A stretch of DNA of 64,000 nucleotides from DAOVQB01 sp023128935 (GCA_030628905.1 DAOVQB010000001.1:1-64000); one strand, 5' to 3'; shown: positions 33,393-43,591, counted from the first letter of the stretch. Numbers and translations are program-made. The notes: generated by a model from the sequence alone, not told the origin.

Positions 33393-35465
33393 ATGGCACG
33401 CGTTGCTCGGCTTCCCAAAATTCGCAACATAGGCATCATTGCGCATATTGATGCCGGGAAAACCACAACGACCGAGCGCATCCTGTACTACACAGGCGTG
33501 GCACACCGTATGGGTGATGTGGACGACGGCAGCACCACGACCGACTGGATGGACCAGGAGCGGGAACGGGGGATCACGATAACCTCTGCGGCTATCACCG
33601 CCCATTGGAACGGGTATCAGGTCAATATCATCGACACGCCTGGGCATGTTGATTTCACCGCGGAGGTGGAGCGTAGCCTCCGGGTTCTTGACGGTGTAGT
33701 GATGGTTCTGTGCGCGCGCGGAGGCGTAGAACCCCAATCGGAAGTGGTGTGGCGTCAGGCGGAACGCTACAGGATTCCGCGGATCATCTTTGTCAACAAG
33801 ATGGACAGGATCGGTGCCGACTTCGATCGCGTCGTCTCGGAAGTGCGCACATTGCTCAACGCTACGCCTTTGCCGATATCTATTCCCATCGGAGCGGAAG
33901 AGCGTTTCAGTGGTGTCGTGGATCTGATCCGGATGCGTGCCATCAGGTGGGATCCGAAGACACTGGGCGCCGAGTTCACTTTCGATGATATCCCGGAGAC
34001 GATGCGTGCGCAGGCTGAACAGCGGCGCAATGAGCTTCTTGAAACGGTTGCGGCGGAGGATGAACATCTGCTCGAGAAGTTTGTCGAGCGCGGGCAGCTG
34101 GATCCCGAGGACCTGGTGAGAGGAGTCCGCCACGGCGTGCTTCACCAGCTTTTTGTCCCCATCTTTTCCGGAGCAGCACTCCGGAACGTCGGAGTCCAAT
34201 GCCTGCTGGATGGAATCGTGGACTTCCTTCCGGCACCAAACGAGGTTCCTCCGCAGCAGGGGACAAATCCGAAGAGCGGGGAAATGGAGGAACGCCGCCC
34301 GGATGAAAAGGGGGACGGCCCAACATGCGCCTATGTTTTCAAGACCTATACGAACTCCTCAGAAGGCGGGGGGGGACGGACCAGTTTCCTGCGCGTCTAT
34401 TCAGGAAAGCTGTCCGAGGGCAACTTCGTGTACAATAGCCGTCTCGACGGGAAGGAGCGCCTTGCCAGGTTGTACAAGGTTCATGCGGACAAGAAGCGCA
34501 AAACCAAGGAGGTGCTAGCCGGTGATATCTGCATCGCTGCGGGGCTGAAGCTCTCTCGAACCGGCGATACATTGACGGATCTTGATAATCCCCTCTCGCT
34601 CGAATCGCTCGCCTTCCCAGAACCTGTGGTTATGGCTGCACTGGAGGCCCGCATGGCAGGGGGGGAGGAGAAGCTTAAACTGGCGCTTTCGCACCTGGCG
34701 GTTGACGATCCCACGTTCCAGGTGAGCGTTGATGAGAATACGGGACAAAGGATAATCAAAGGGATGGGTGAGCTTCACCTGCAGGTTCTGGAAGAAAGAC
34801 TGGTTCGTGAGTTCAATATGAAGGTCCGCCTTGGGAAGCCACAGGTAACGTATCGCGAGACAATCAGTAAGATCAAGAAGGCGGAAAACAAATACCAACG
34901 CAGCGCGGGCGGGCGGGACCACTACGGGCATGTCATCCTGCGCGTGTCGCCACGGGAACGGGGGGCCGGCGTTGTCTTTGAGAGCCAAGTGGGTCCAGAA
35001 ATCGTGCCGAATGAATACCTGCCCGCCATTGAACAGGCAGTGCACGATGCGTGCGAATCAGGCATCCGGTATGGCTATCCAGTACTGGACATCAAGGTGG
35101 AGTTGATCGGGGGCTCTTCGAGCGAAGTTGACGCGAGTGAAATAGCCTTCCGAAATGCCGCCATAGCGGCGTTTCGTGAAGCCTGCCGGAATGCGGGGCC
35201 GGTTCTGATGGAACCAATCATGCGCCTTGAGATCATCTGCCCCTCGGAATTTGTGGGTGCGGTTCACCAGCAGATTGCCGCGCGGGGTGGTCGGATAACG
35301 GGGACCGAGCTGCGAGAGAAGCTGCAAATCCTGCGAGCCATGGCTCCGTTGTCAAAGATGTTCGGCTATGCTACAGATCTGCGAAGTGGCACGCAGGGGC
35401 GGGGATCCTACACGATGATGTTTGCGCTGTACGAACGCATGCCAGATGAACAGGCCATGCTCTAG
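33393..35465 (+). CDS. fusA: Translation elongation factor G
   Basis: 690-residue translational GTPase catalysing ribosomal translocation. G1 [15 protein letters not shown]2 [12 protein letters not shown]3 [22 protein letters not shown]4 VNKMDR are intact; domains II-V follow, with [14 protein letters not shown] and the [15 protein letters not shown] end. The ATG at 33393 follows AAGGGGTAC. It stands alone rather than in an rpsL-rpsG-tufA operon, so a second copy may exist elsewhere (EF-G2-like role possible). The GTPase domain looks fully functional. Confidence 0.95.
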   Translation: MARVARLPKIRNIGIIAHIDAGKTTTTERILYYTGVAHRMGDVDDGSTTTDWMDQERERGITITSAAITAHWNGYQVNIIDTPGHVDFTAEVERSLRVLDGVVMVLCARGGVEPQSEVVWRQAERYRIPRIIFVNKMDRIGADFDRVVSEVRTLLNATPLPISIPIGAEERFSGVVDLIRMRAIRWDPKTLGAEFTFDDIPETMRAQAEQRRNELLETVAAEDEHLLEKFVERGQLDPEDLVRGVRHGVLHQLFVPIFSGAALRNVGVQCLLDGIVDFLPAPNEVPPQQGTNPKSGEMEERRPDEKGDGPTCAYVFKTYTNSSEGGGGRTSFLRVYSGKLSEGNFVYNSRLDGKERLARLYKVHADKKRKTKEVLAGDICIAAGLKLSRTGDTLTDLDNPLSLESLAFPEPVVMAALEARMAGGEEKLKLALSHLAVDDPTFQVSVDENTGQRIIKGMGELHLQVLEERLVREFNMKVRLGKPQVTYRETISKIKKAENKYQRSAGGRDHYGHVILRVSPRERGAGVVFESQVGPEIVPNEYLPAIEQAVHDACESGIRYGYPVLDIKVELIGGSSSEVDASEIAFRNAAIAAFREACRNAGPVLMEPIMRLEIICPSEFVGAVHQQIAARGGRITGTELREKLQILRAMAPLSKMFGYATDLRSGTQGRGSYTMMFALYERMPDEQAML

Positions 35466-35535
35466 TTGCAGTCGGTTTACGGAGTAAAGGCTGCGGAGCA
35501 GTGGCTGCTTGATGGAGGAGGGCGGGGATTCCCAG

Positions 35536-36978
35536 ATGAAACTGGATAGATCACGCCTAAGGTGCATTCCCGCGGTTGACGCATTGCTGCAGGAGCCGGA
35601 GCTGCAGGGGCTGCTTGGACGGCTTGCTCACCATACTGTGGTTGGGTTGGTTCGAGAGGTGTTGGCAGAAACGCGCCGTGATCTGCTGAGCTGTGATCCT
35701 GAGCCCGATGCAGTTCAGATAAGCACCCTGGTTGCCCAGATCTGCCAGCGGGCGGAGAGCCTCAGCTGGTCTCCACTCCGGCGGGTGATAAATGCAACGG
35801 GCATCTTGGTCCACACGAACCTGGGGCGCGCGCCGCTATCGGCATCCGCGCAACAGGGGATAGCCGACATCCTGGGTGGGTACTGCAACCTTGAGATGGA
35901 TCTTGAGACAGGCAAGCGCATCTCCCGGCTCGGTCGTGTGAGAGATCTGCTTGTGCGTGTAACGGGCGCGGAGGATGGGATTGCCGTCAACAACAATGCT
36001 GCCGCAGTTTTCCTTGCCCTGCACGTGCTGACGGCGGGCAGAGAGGTGATCGTTTCAAGGGGTGAACTGGTTGAAATCGGTGGCAGCTTCCGGCTCCCGG
36101 ATGTGATGGAGGCCAGTGGTTCGATCCTCCGCGAGGTGGGAACGACCAATCGCACGCGTCTCGAGGATTACCAGCAGGCGCTTTCGGAGCGCTCAGCGAT
36201 GATGCTGAAGGTTCATTCTTCGAACTTCCTGATCACCGGATACACCGCGGCGGTGGCCACCGCGCACCTGGCACACCTGGCACACGAGCACGGGCTTCTA
36301 ATGATGGAGGATCTGGGCAGTGGTGCCCTGGATCAACATCCAGCTGACTATCTCAGCGGGGAACCCCGCGTGCAGGAGGTCCTGAGGGCAGGGGCTGACC
36401 TAGTCAGCTTCAGTGGGGATAAACTGCTGGGCGGCACGCAGGCCGGCCTGCTCCTGGGCCGGGCCGATCTGATCGATCGGCTTAGGCAACATCCCCTGGC
36501 GCGCGTTCTGCGCACAGACAAGCTCCACCTTGCGGCTTTAGAGGCGACCCTGATCGAGTACCTGTCGGGAGCGCAAGGGTGTGATCGGATTCCTCTCTAC
36601 CGGATGATGCGCCGGGAGACACAAGAGCTCCGCGAGCAAGGGGAGGCATGGATCGCCACTCTCTCGGAGCGGCTTGGTGATCCCTGGAGCTTCGAGCTTC
36701 TTGAGACAGAGGCAGCTGTGGGGGGTGGATCGCTTCCCGGCCGAACGATTCCATCGGTGGGTCTGGCGATCTGGTCGGATGGCATATCCGTGGAGACCCT
36801 CGCGCGGTTTCTTCGCCGCGGGGTACCTGCTATTGTTGGAAGGATCAAGAAAGGGCGGCTGGTTCTGGACTTACGTGCGATCCTTGAGGAAGAACTTGAG
36901 CAACTCCCCGGCATACTCGTAGAGCGCCTGCAGACCTTCTCAGCCGCGAACCAGATTCCTGGGAGGGAGGATCGATGA
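35536..36978 (+). CDS. selA: L-seryl-tRNA(Sec) selenium transferase
   Basis: PLP enzyme converting seryl-tRNA(Sec) to selenocysteinyl-tRNA. 480 residues from the ATG at 35536. IPAVDALLQEPEL start, NATGILVHTNLGRAPLS, NNNAAAVFLAL, the conserved KVHSSNF stretch, EDLGSGAL, and the PLP-lysine region VSFSGDKLLGGTQAG. selB, selD and tRNA-Sec are not in this window. Alternative start at 35512. The stop overlaps the next ATG (ATGA), so the SPOR-protein gene is translationally coupled. Confidence 0.94.
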   Translation: MKLDRSRLRCIPAVDALLQEPELQGLLGRLAHHTVVGLVREVLAETRRDLLSCDPEPDAVQISTLVAQICQRAESLSWSPLRRVINATGILVHTNLGRAPLSASAQQGIADILGGYCNLEMDLETGKRISRLGRVRDLLVRVTGAEDGIAVNNNAAAVFLALHVLTAGREVIVSRGELVEIGGSFRLPDVMEASGSILREVGTTNRTRLEDYQQALSERSAMMLKVHSSNFLITGYTAAVATAHLAHLAHEHGLLMMEDLGSGALDQHPADYLSGEPRVQEVLRAGADLVSFSGDKLLGGTQAGLLLGRADLIDRLRQHPLARVLRTDKLHLAALEATLIEYLSGAQGCDRIPLYRMMRRETQELREQGEAWIATLSERLGDPWSFELLETEAAVGGGSLPGRTIPSVGLAIWSDGISVETLARFLRRGVPAIVGRIKKGRLVLDLRAILEEELEQLPGILVERLQTFSAANQIPGREDR

Positions 36979-38684
36979 GTCAGCGGGAGCCCGCGGGTGA
37001 GGGCGAATACTTCGCTGACGTAGCCGACCTGGAAGGAAGCCTGGATCTTCCGGTGCTTGGCCGCCTGGAATCCGAGCCTCGCTTCTATCAGCGCCAGGCG
37101 ATCCTCTCGCGGCTGGCACCCGATCCCAGTGTGGCGGAGAGGCTGTGCAACTTCGTCCGGATCGAGAGCCCCGCAATCTGGGTTGTGGGGTTGGGAGAGG
37201 GGGGAGTGGAGCTTCCCATGGCGGTGGGCCTGGCAGAACGATTTGCGGCATCTGGGGTTGTTCCGGTGTTGCTTGTGGGCCCAGAGAGCGAGCGGCCGCC
37301 GGGAATGGGAGAGAAAGGCCTGCGGCCAGTGATCCCGGGCCAGTTCGGGGTTTGCCTGGGGAAGGTGTTCCCAGGTGGATGTGGGGCACAGCCCAGTGGG
37401 ATACAGGGCGTGTTTCGGGTCTGGCCGGGAAGCGATGCGGATGCCATGCCGGTCGAGGCGGCAGGCCTGGTTGTGGCCAGCCGCTGGTCCGAGGATTTTC
37501 TGAAGCCCCCGGTTGATGGGGTTACCGGTGTTGTGGCAGTGGTCCCGTTCCAGGATGAGCGGGCTGTTGAGATAACAGAGCGGGTCACAACGCTGCGTTC
37601 GTTGGGCTATCCTCTCATGGGGATGGTGGCCTTGAGCGCACCTGGTGTGGATCGACAAGTAAAGAAGCATGCGCCTTCCAAGAGGATTCACGAAATGGGC
37701 ATCGGCGATACTGAGGTTGGCGTGGGCAAGGGAGGAACTATGGAAGGAATGGCCAATGGCAATGATAGGGTCACCGATGACAGTATGGTCGATGAGGAGG
37801 TAAAACCTGCCTTTGGGGGTGAAGTGACTGATAGCGGTAGCTCCTTCGCCGAGACTCCCGACGGGGAGGAAGCGGACAGGCGTGAGATGGGCGACTCGGA
37901 TGGATCTAAGGAGAACGTTTCAGTACAGCAGCCTTGGTCCGCTTCCTACGGGCCGCGCAGGGACGCCGGAGGCCGGGGCTACGGTGGAGGGTCGCGCCAC
38001 CAATTCTGGTTGTGGGGAGCATTCATACTAGTTGTGCTCGCCGCAGGCGCATTCCTAGCCAGTCGGATGATCGGCGGCTCGGACTCCAACCAGTTTGCCG
38101 AGGATCTGTCTCCCTTGGGGTCGGGAGATGCCAGTAGCGCTGATGTTGCGATGCTGGCGGACTCGTCGGCCGAGGATGTGTTGGCTGGCCAGGAGGTTCC
38201 CGATGCCGGGCGCAGCGAGAGCACAGTGGGAGCGAGCCCTACCGCGGCTCCCGTGACGGGTGAGAGAACGGTGCTGAAGCCGCCGGTCGAGACACGGGGG
38301 GATGCCGCGGTCGAAACCAGAGCGAAGCCTCCCCAGGAAACCTCACCGCCGGCCGTGGCGGAAAAGGGAGCGACACCTCAGCGCCAGGTTGTACGGGCCA
38401 GTGGTGAGCCTCCCTTCGGCGTTTCGTGCGGGGCATTCCGAGAGACTGCCCGGGCCGTGTCACAGGCAGCGCGGCTCAAGAAGCTCGGACTCGAGGCACG
38501 CGTAGTTACGGTTCAGATCCCGGGAAAGGGAACCTGGAACCGCGTAGTGGTCGGTCATTGGTTGGACCTGGCCCAGGCGCGCACCTATGCTCACCGCATC
38601 GTCAGCGCAGGTCATGTGAAGGATGCCTTGGTCGTCGCTGCGGACGGCTATGGGGTGCCGGTAGGCACGGCCATAAAGCCGTAG
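36975..38684 (+). CDS. Membrane protein with SPOR domain and degenerate P-loop-like N-terminus
   Basis: 569 residues. The first ~230 residues resemble a capsule-assembly/CpsD-type nucleotide-binding fold: IWVVGLGEGGVELPMAVGLAERFAASGVV, where the Walker A Lys-Ser/Thr is missing. An acidic linker follows, then one transmembrane helix (about residues 345-365, LWGAFILVVLAAGAFLA). A periplasmic Ser/Pro/Ala linker ends in a SPOR domain (~485-560: FGVSCGAFRETARAVSQAARL, then VVVGHWLDLAQARTYAHRI). SPOR domains bind denuded septal peptidoglycan, suggesting a division-site role. Coupled to selA by ATGA overlap. Confidence 0.75.
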   Translation: MSQREPAGEGEYFADVADLEGSLDLPVLGRLESEPRFYQRQAILSRLAPDPSVAERLCNFVRIESPAIWVVGLGEGGVELPMAVGLAERFAASGVVPVLLVGPESERPPGMGEKGLRPVIPGQFGVCLGKVFPGGCGAQPSGIQGVFRVWPGSDADAMPVEAAGLVVASRWSEDFLKPPVDGVTGVVAVVPFQDERAVEITERVTTLRSLGYPLMGMVALSAPGVDRQVKKHAPSKRIHEMGIGDTEVGVGKGGTMEGMANGNDRVTDDSMVDEEVKPAFGGEVTDSGSSFAETPDGEEADRREMGDSDGSKENVSVQQPWSASYGPRRDAGGRGYGGGSRHQFWLWGAFILVVLAAGAFLASRMIGGSDSNQFAEDLSPLGSGDASSADVAMLADSSAEDVLAGQEVPDAGRSESTVGASPTAAPVTGERTVLKPPVETRGDAAVETRAKPPQETSPPAVAEKGATPQRQVVRASGEPPFGVSCGAFRETARAVSQAARLKKLGLEARVVTVQIPGKGTWNRVVVGHWLDLAQARTYAHRIVSAGHVKDALVVAADGYGVPVGTAIKP

Positions 38685-38710
38685 GTTGTGACTTGATGAT
38701 TGTGTTGTGA

Positions 38711-38811
38711 TCTGAAGACTGGGCTGCGGCCGGAGGAATTGTGTTGCGGTCTGAGGACTGGGCTGCGGCCGGAAGATTGCGTTGTGCTCTAAGGACTGGG
38801 TTGAGGATCGG
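38711..38811. repeat. Imperfect ~39-base tandem repeat upstream of smc
   Basis: TCTGAAGACTGGGCTGCGGC starts at 38711, TCTGAGGACTGGGCTGCGGC at 38750 and TCTAAGGACTGGGTTGAGG at 38788, giving periods of 39 and 38 bases. The units fill the whole space between the SPOR gene stop and smc start (38833). Function unknown; low-level promoter or mRNA structure roles are possible. Confidence 0.8.
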
Positions 38812-38832
38812 GTCAGGACAGGAGAGAGTGTT

Positions 38833-41800
38833 GTGCTGCTGGATCGGTTGGAACTCAATGGGTTCAAATCCTTCGCGAACCGGACTCAGATCCGCTTCTC
38901 GACTGGCGTTACTTGCGTGGTTGGTCCAAACGGATGCGGCAAGAGCAATATTGCCGATGCCGTGCGCTGGGCACTTGGTGAACAGAATGTCCGTAGCCTT
39001 CGCGGCAAGAGCCTCGTAGACGTCATCTTCAAGGGGACGCGTGAGGTCAGACCTGCAGGGATGGCTGAGGTGGTCCTCCACCTGGACAACCAGGAGCAGC
39101 GTCTGGCGACCGAATACCAGCAGGTGGCCATCCAGCGGCGCGCCTTCCGCTCGGGCGAGAGCGAGTTTCGGATCAATAAAGCCGCCTGCCGTCTGAAAGA
39201 CATCCGCAGCCTCTTCATGGACACTGGGTTGGGTTCCAGCCAATACGCCGTCATCGAACGCGAGATGATCGACGAAGTGCTATCAGACCGCGACGATGCC
39301 AGGCGGTTTCTTATCGACGAGACCTCAGGTATCACGCGCTACAAGCAGCGGCGCAAGGAGACACTGCGCAAGATCAAGGCCGTCGAAGATGACCTCACTC
39401 GCGTTGAGGACGTGTTGGAGATCGAGGAACGCCAGATTCGCTCTTTGGCCTACCAGGTGGGGAAAGCGCGCCGATACCAGCGCCTGAGCGAGCGCATGCA
39501 GACCCTGGACGTGGCCCTTGCCCGCCTGCGGTGGCAGGCGCTTGAGGAGGAGGCGTCCGGAGAGTCGCATCGCCTGGCAGGGATCGAGAAGGAGCGCAGT
39601 TGCCTGGGGGTCGCCCTGCACGAGCAGGAGGCGAGACAGGAAAATCTGCGACTGGAGCTCCTGGAGACCAATCGGGCGCTGTCGAGCGCGCGGGAGAAAC
39701 TACAGGCATCGGATAGTGAGCTTGCCTCGAATCGCGAGGAGACCCTCGTGCGCAAGGAGAGACTGCGTTTCCTGAATGAGCGCACGGCTGACCTGACGCA
39801 GCGGATCCGTCGCGATCAGGAAGCGCGGGATCGTGGCGCAGAGGAGCTCGCTGCGCTCCTGCCGCAGTTTGAGGCGCTGAGCGCGGAGTCGGATGCGAAG
39901 CGTCGCATGTCCGCTGAGGTCGAGAAGGAGTGGAGCCGGGCAGACGTGGAGCTTAAGCGGGCCCGCAAAGAGCTCGTTCAACATCAGCAGATCCACATCG
40001 AACAGGTGCGGCGGCGTAGCGAGGCGGATCAGCGGATCCGGGATTTCCAGAACCGCCTGTCTGACCTGGAAATGCGGGAGGAGAAATACAGGGCCCAGAT
40101 CGAGGCACTGGGTTCGCGCACCGAGACGCTCAATGTTGAGATCAGCCAGATCGAGGAGCGACGGGACCAACTGGAGTTGCAGCAGCAGCAGAAGCAGCGG
40201 CAGACTGAGACGCTCAACGAACAGCACCGGGAGGCGGAGGATCGGATCCATGGCCTTTCCGAAGAGATCGGCCAGCTAGCTGATGAAATCGCCAGGCTCG
40301 AGAGCCGGCGGCACCTCCTGGAAGAGCAGGCTCGAACCTACGAGGGGTTCAGGGAGGGTGTAGCCCAGTTGCTCGCTCACCGGGAGGAGGTGCCTGGTGT
40401 TCTTGACGTGGCCACCGAACTGCTGGTCGTCGACCCAGCGTGGGCCGATCGCCTCACACCTGCCCTGCGCGAGCAGGCCGAGTGGGTTGTCACAGAGTGC
40501 GAGCAGGATGCCTGGGGGGCGATCGAGTGGCTGCGCGCCCGCGGGCTCGGGTGCGTGACCTTTGTGCCTCTCCGGGAGCTGGCGGCCACGCTCGAGAGTG
40601 ATTCCGGTGCAGGCGATTCGCAGCATGCATCCCCTATTGGGCTTCCTGACACCGCGGTGACTCCACGGCGCCCAGAGGCGGCAGCGCTAGCCGCCTACAT
40701 CCGCCGCGCCTACATTCCTGTCGAGGATCCTTCTGAGATCCAGCCGGTCTCCGATCGTTCACCAGGAAAGCGCTGGGTCACCCAATCCGGCGAAGTTGCC
40801 ACCTCTGAGGGCTGCATCAGTGCCGGCGGTGGAGATGCGCCTGAAGAACGCCTTTGGAGTCGGCCGCAGGAGATCGAGCTGCTCACGAAGCAACTGGAAG
40901 AGCTGACAGGGAAACGCGCCGAGCTGGACGAGGAGCGCGGGGAAGCACAAGAGCGTTGCGACCAACTGCTCGAGCTGGCCTCTGCGATGAACCAGGAGCG
41001 GGATGAGCAGGCCTCGCAGATCGAAAACCTCGCGCGCACCCTGCTTCAGAAACAGGCGGAGTATCGCCTCCTGAAGGAGGAGATGGACCGCCTGCAGAGC
41101 GAGAGCTGTCAACTTGAAGAGCGCCGGCAGGAGATGGTTCAGGGCTTGGAGGGCTCGGAGGAAGATCGCGATCGGGTGCAGCAGGAAGAAGACTCTGCAG
41201 ACGCTCAATTCCAGGATGCACAGCAGAGCGTTGAGCAGATTGGAACAGAGAAGGATCGGCTGGGGCAGCGGCTTTCAGAGAAGAAAATGGAGGTACTCTG
41301 GAGTGAGGCGCAGCTCAAGGACCTGCAGGGACGTCTTGACCAGCGGCAAACCGACATCCGGGCGGCTGTCGAGCGATTCGAAGCAGCCAGCAGTGAGCTG
41401 CAAGAGGCGCAAAGGGAGATTACCGAGACCAGGGCCCGGATTGACCAGCTCCTTCAAGCCGAAGGTGATCTCATTGAGCAGCGGGAGGTCCGCAGCGTAG
41501 AGGTGGAACGTTTGTCCCAGGAGCATAGCCGCCATGAGGATACGCTGGCGGCCATCGAGAAAGTCCTGCGTGAGAAGCATCGCGAACTCTCTGACATCGA
41601 GGAATCCTTGCGCCATGACGAGGTACGGTTCGCCCATTTCGAGTCTGAGAAGCAGCGCTTGATCGACCGGATCGAGGAGCAGCACGGAGTAGATCTGACG
41701 ACACTTCCTCCGCTGCAGCCGGCAGCGGCAGGGTCGCTGGAGAGGGGTGGGGATGCCCAGGGAGCAGGTGGTGATCCATTGCAGGGCATGACCGAGGAGG

Positions 41801-42501
41801 AGGCCGGGGAAAAACTGGAAGCGCTTCGGCGCGACCGCGACCGCCTGGGCCCAGTCAACCAGCTGGCGATCGAGGAGTACGCGAGCAAGCGTGAGCATGT
41901 CCACTTTGTCAAGTCGCAGCGTGATGATCTGCTCCAGTCCCGAGAGTCTCTCCTGGCCGCGATCGAGCGGATAAACTCCGAGGCTCGCAGCCTATTCGAG
42001 GACACCTTCGGGAAGGTTCGCGAGAATTTTTCCACGACCTTTGAGACGCTCTTTCCGGGCGGGGAGGCACAGCTGCGGTTGGTGGGAGATGATCCGTTGG
42101 AAGCGGACATCGAGATTATGGCCCGGCCGCGTGGCAAGCGGCTTGAGAGCATCCAGCTGCTTTCCAGTGGCGAGCGGGCGCTGACTGCGACCGCGCTTCT
42201 CTTCAGCCTCTACCTCGTCAAGCCGTCGCCCTTCTGCGTCCTCGACGAGGTGGATGCGCCTTTGGATGATGCGAACATCGACCGGTTTCTGGCGCTTCTG
42301 AGAGCCTTCAGCAACAAGACGCAGTTCATCGTGATCACCCACAACAAGAGAACCATGGAAATGGCTGACACGCTATACGGCGTGACGATGCAAGAGCCGG
42401 GTATTTCCAGGATTGTTAGTGTCCGATTGGAAGGTAGTGAACTCATAACCAATGACCCCGACGGCAGGGAAGAGGCTCTGCCGAAGATGTCGACCTCATA
42501 G
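38833..42501 (+). CDS. smc: Chromosome segregation protein SMC
   Basis: 1222-residue SMC ATPase, condensing and segregating the chromosome with ScpA/ScpB. GTG start at 38833 after AGGAGAG; N-terminus LLDRLELNGFKSFANR. Walker A GPNGCGKSN near residue 32, coiled coil ~170-500 and ~680-1030 (long Glu/Arg/Gln heptads), hinge region about 510-640, C-terminal signature LLSSGERALTATALLFSL and Walker B/D-loop CVLDEVDAPLDDANI. No scpA/scpB nearby. tatC starts 2 bases after its stop. Confidence 0.97.
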   Translation: MLLDRLELNGFKSFANRTQIRFSTGVTCVVGPNGCGKSNIADAVRWALGEQNVRSLRGKSLVDVIFKGTREVRPAGMAEVVLHLDNQEQRLATEYQQVAIQRRAFRSGESEFRINKAACRLKDIRSLFMDTGLGSSQYAVIEREMIDEVLSDRDDARRFLIDETSGITRYKQRRKETLRKIKAVEDDLTRVEDVLEIEERQIRSLAYQVGKARRYQRLSERMQTLDVALARLRWQALEEEASGESHRLAGIEKERSCLGVALHEQEARQENLRLELLETNRALSSAREKLQASDSELASNREETLVRKERLRFLNERTADLTQRIRRDQEARDRGAEELAALLPQFEALSAESDAKRRMSAEVEKEWSRADVELKRARKELVQHQQIHIEQVRRRSEADQRIRDFQNRLSDLEMREEKYRAQIEALGSRTETLNVEISQIEERRDQLELQQQQKQRQTETLNEQHREAEDRIHGLSEEIGQLADEIARLESRRHLLEEQARTYEGFREGVAQLLAHREEVPGVLDVATELLVVDPAWADRLTPALREQAEWVVTECEQDAWGAIEWLRARGLGCVTFVPLRELAATLESDSGAGDSQHASPIGLPDTAVTPRRPEAAALAAYIRRAYIPVEDPSEIQPVSDRSPGKRWVTQSGEVATSEGCISAGGGDAPEERLWSRPQEIELLTKQLEELTGKRAELDEERGEAQERCDQLLELASAMNQERDEQASQIENLARTLLQKQAEYRLLKEEMDRLQSESCQLEERRQEMVQGLEGSEEDRDRVQQEEDSADAQFQDAQQSVEQIGTEKDRLGQRLSEKKMEVLWSEAQLKDLQGRLDQRQTDIRAAVERFEAASSELQEAQREITETRARIDQLLQAEGDLIEQREVRSVEVERLSQEHSRHEDTLAAIEKVLREKHRELSDIEESLRHDEVRFAHFESEKQRLIDRIEEQHGVDLTTLPPLQPAAAGSLERGGDAQGAGGDPLQGMTEEEAGEKLEALRRDRDRLGPVNQLAIEEYASKREHVHFVKSQRDDLLQSRESLLAAIERINSEARSLFEDTFGKVRENFSTTFETLFPGGEAQLRLVGDDPLEADIEIMARPRGKRLESIQLLSSGERALTATALLFSLYLVKPSPFCVLDEVDAPLDDANIDRFLALLRAFSNKTQFIVITHNKRTMEMADTLYGVTMQEPGISRIVSVRLEGSELITNDPDGREEALPKMSTS

Positions 42502-42503
42502 CG

Positions 42504-43553
42504 ATGAAGGTTCCCAGCTGGCTCGCGAGGATTCGTGATCCCTCGGCCGGGGCCGAGATGTCGTTCCTCGATCATCTCGACGAGTTGCGCTCGGTGCTCA
42601 TCTCTTCTGTAGTGGCGTTGCTCGTACTCGGTATCGGTGGATGGTTCATCTCCGGATGGCTGATGGATTTTCTCATCGACCACGCAGGCCTTGGGAAAGC
42701 GCAGTTCATCAAGCCGCAGGAAGCATTCTTCACGCGCTTCAAAATCTCATTGGTAGCTGGATTTATTGTCGGTCTGCCGTATATCGCTCTTCAAGTCTGG
42801 AGCTTTGTCGTTCCGGGTCTCCTGAAGCGCGAGAAGCGGGTTGTGCTGCCCTTGGTGTTCTGGTCGACGCTACTGTTCCTCATGGGTGCGGCCTTTTCAT
42901 TCCTCATACTGACACCCATCATGTTGCGGTTCCTGTCAGGCTTCGGGACGCCGGTTGTCATAGCCAACCTCGCGGTTGGCTATGTGCTCGACTTCTACAT
43001 CAGAATGGCCATCGCGTGCGGGGTTCTATTCCAGCTCCCTCTCGTGGTTGCCGTTCTCAGTTTTTTTGGCATCGTCACTCCTGGCTTCCTGAAGTCCATG
43101 TGGCGACAGGCGATTATCGTGATCCTGATCGCCTCGGCCATTGTGACCCCTGCCGATATGCTCTCGCAGTTGGTACTCGGCTTGCCGATCATCCTGCTCT
43201 ATTTCGCCAGCATCTTCGTCTCGGCCGCAATCTGCAGGGCGAAGGGGGATGGTGAGGATGGAGGGGATGGCGAGGATGGAGGGGATGGCGAGGATGGAGG
43301 GGATGGCGAGGATGGAGAAGGAGAGGCGGACGAAGCTGGGAGAGAGCCGGATGAAGGCTCTGGCGGGGCGCCGGATGAAGAGCCTAGTGGAGCTGCGGAT
43401 GAAGGCTCTGGCGGGGCGCCGGATGAAGGGCCCGGTGGAGCTGGGGTTTCCCCTCGGGATGAGGTGGAGGAAGGGTCGGAGACAACAGATGCTCGCGATG
43501 GCGAGAAGCGCGATCAGAAACACCTTCACCCTCCGGAGGACTGGACCATCTAG
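42504..43553 (+). CDS. tatC: Sec-independent translocase TatC with long acidic repeat tail
   Basis: Inner-membrane core of the twin-arginine export pathway, which exports folded proteins. 349 residues, against ~250 for the usual family. Residues ~20-245: MSFLDHLDELRSVLISS, then FIKPQEAFFTRFKISLVAGF and a FIRMAIACGVLFQLP-like segment (DFYIRMAIACGVLFQLPLVV), with six helices. The last ~100 residues are cytoplasmic low-complexity: repeated GEDGGD units, then DEGSGGAPDE units. No tatA/tatB in the window. Co-transcribed with smc. Confidence 0.93.
   Translation: MKVPSWLARIRDPSAGAEMSFLDHLDELRSVLISSVVALLVLGIGGWFISGWLMDFLIDHAGLGKAQFIKPQEAFFTRFKISLVAGFIVGLPYIALQVWSFVVPGLLKREKRVVLPLVFWSTLLFLMGAAFSFLILTPIMLRFLSGFGTPVVIANLAVGYVLDFYIRMAIACGVLFQLPLVVAVLSFFGIVTPGFLKSMWRQAIIVILIASAIVTPADMLSQLVLGLPIILLYFASIFVSAAICRAKGDGEDGGDGEDGGDGEDGGDGEDGEGEADEAGREPDEGSGGAPDEEPSGAADEGSGGAPDEGPGGAGVSPRDEVEEGSETTDARDGEKRDQKHLHPPEDWTI
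43248..43317 (+). repeat. 18-base tandem repeat encoding GEDGGD in TatC tail
   Basis: Four near-identical copies of an 18-base unit containing GGGGATGGCGAGGATGGA. Each encodes six residues. Slippage-prone, so copy number may vary between strains. Confidence 0.85.
43350..43445 (+). repeat. 48-base direct repeat encoding DEGSGGAPDE in TatC tail
   Basis: GATGAAGGCTCTGGCGGGGC begins at 43350 and again at 43398; the two units encode DEGSGGAPDEEPSGAA and DEGSGGAPDEGPGGAG. Confidence 0.8.
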
Positions 43554-43591
43554 TCGGAACGGGTGGGAAGGCGTGCCCGAAAGGAGCCAGC

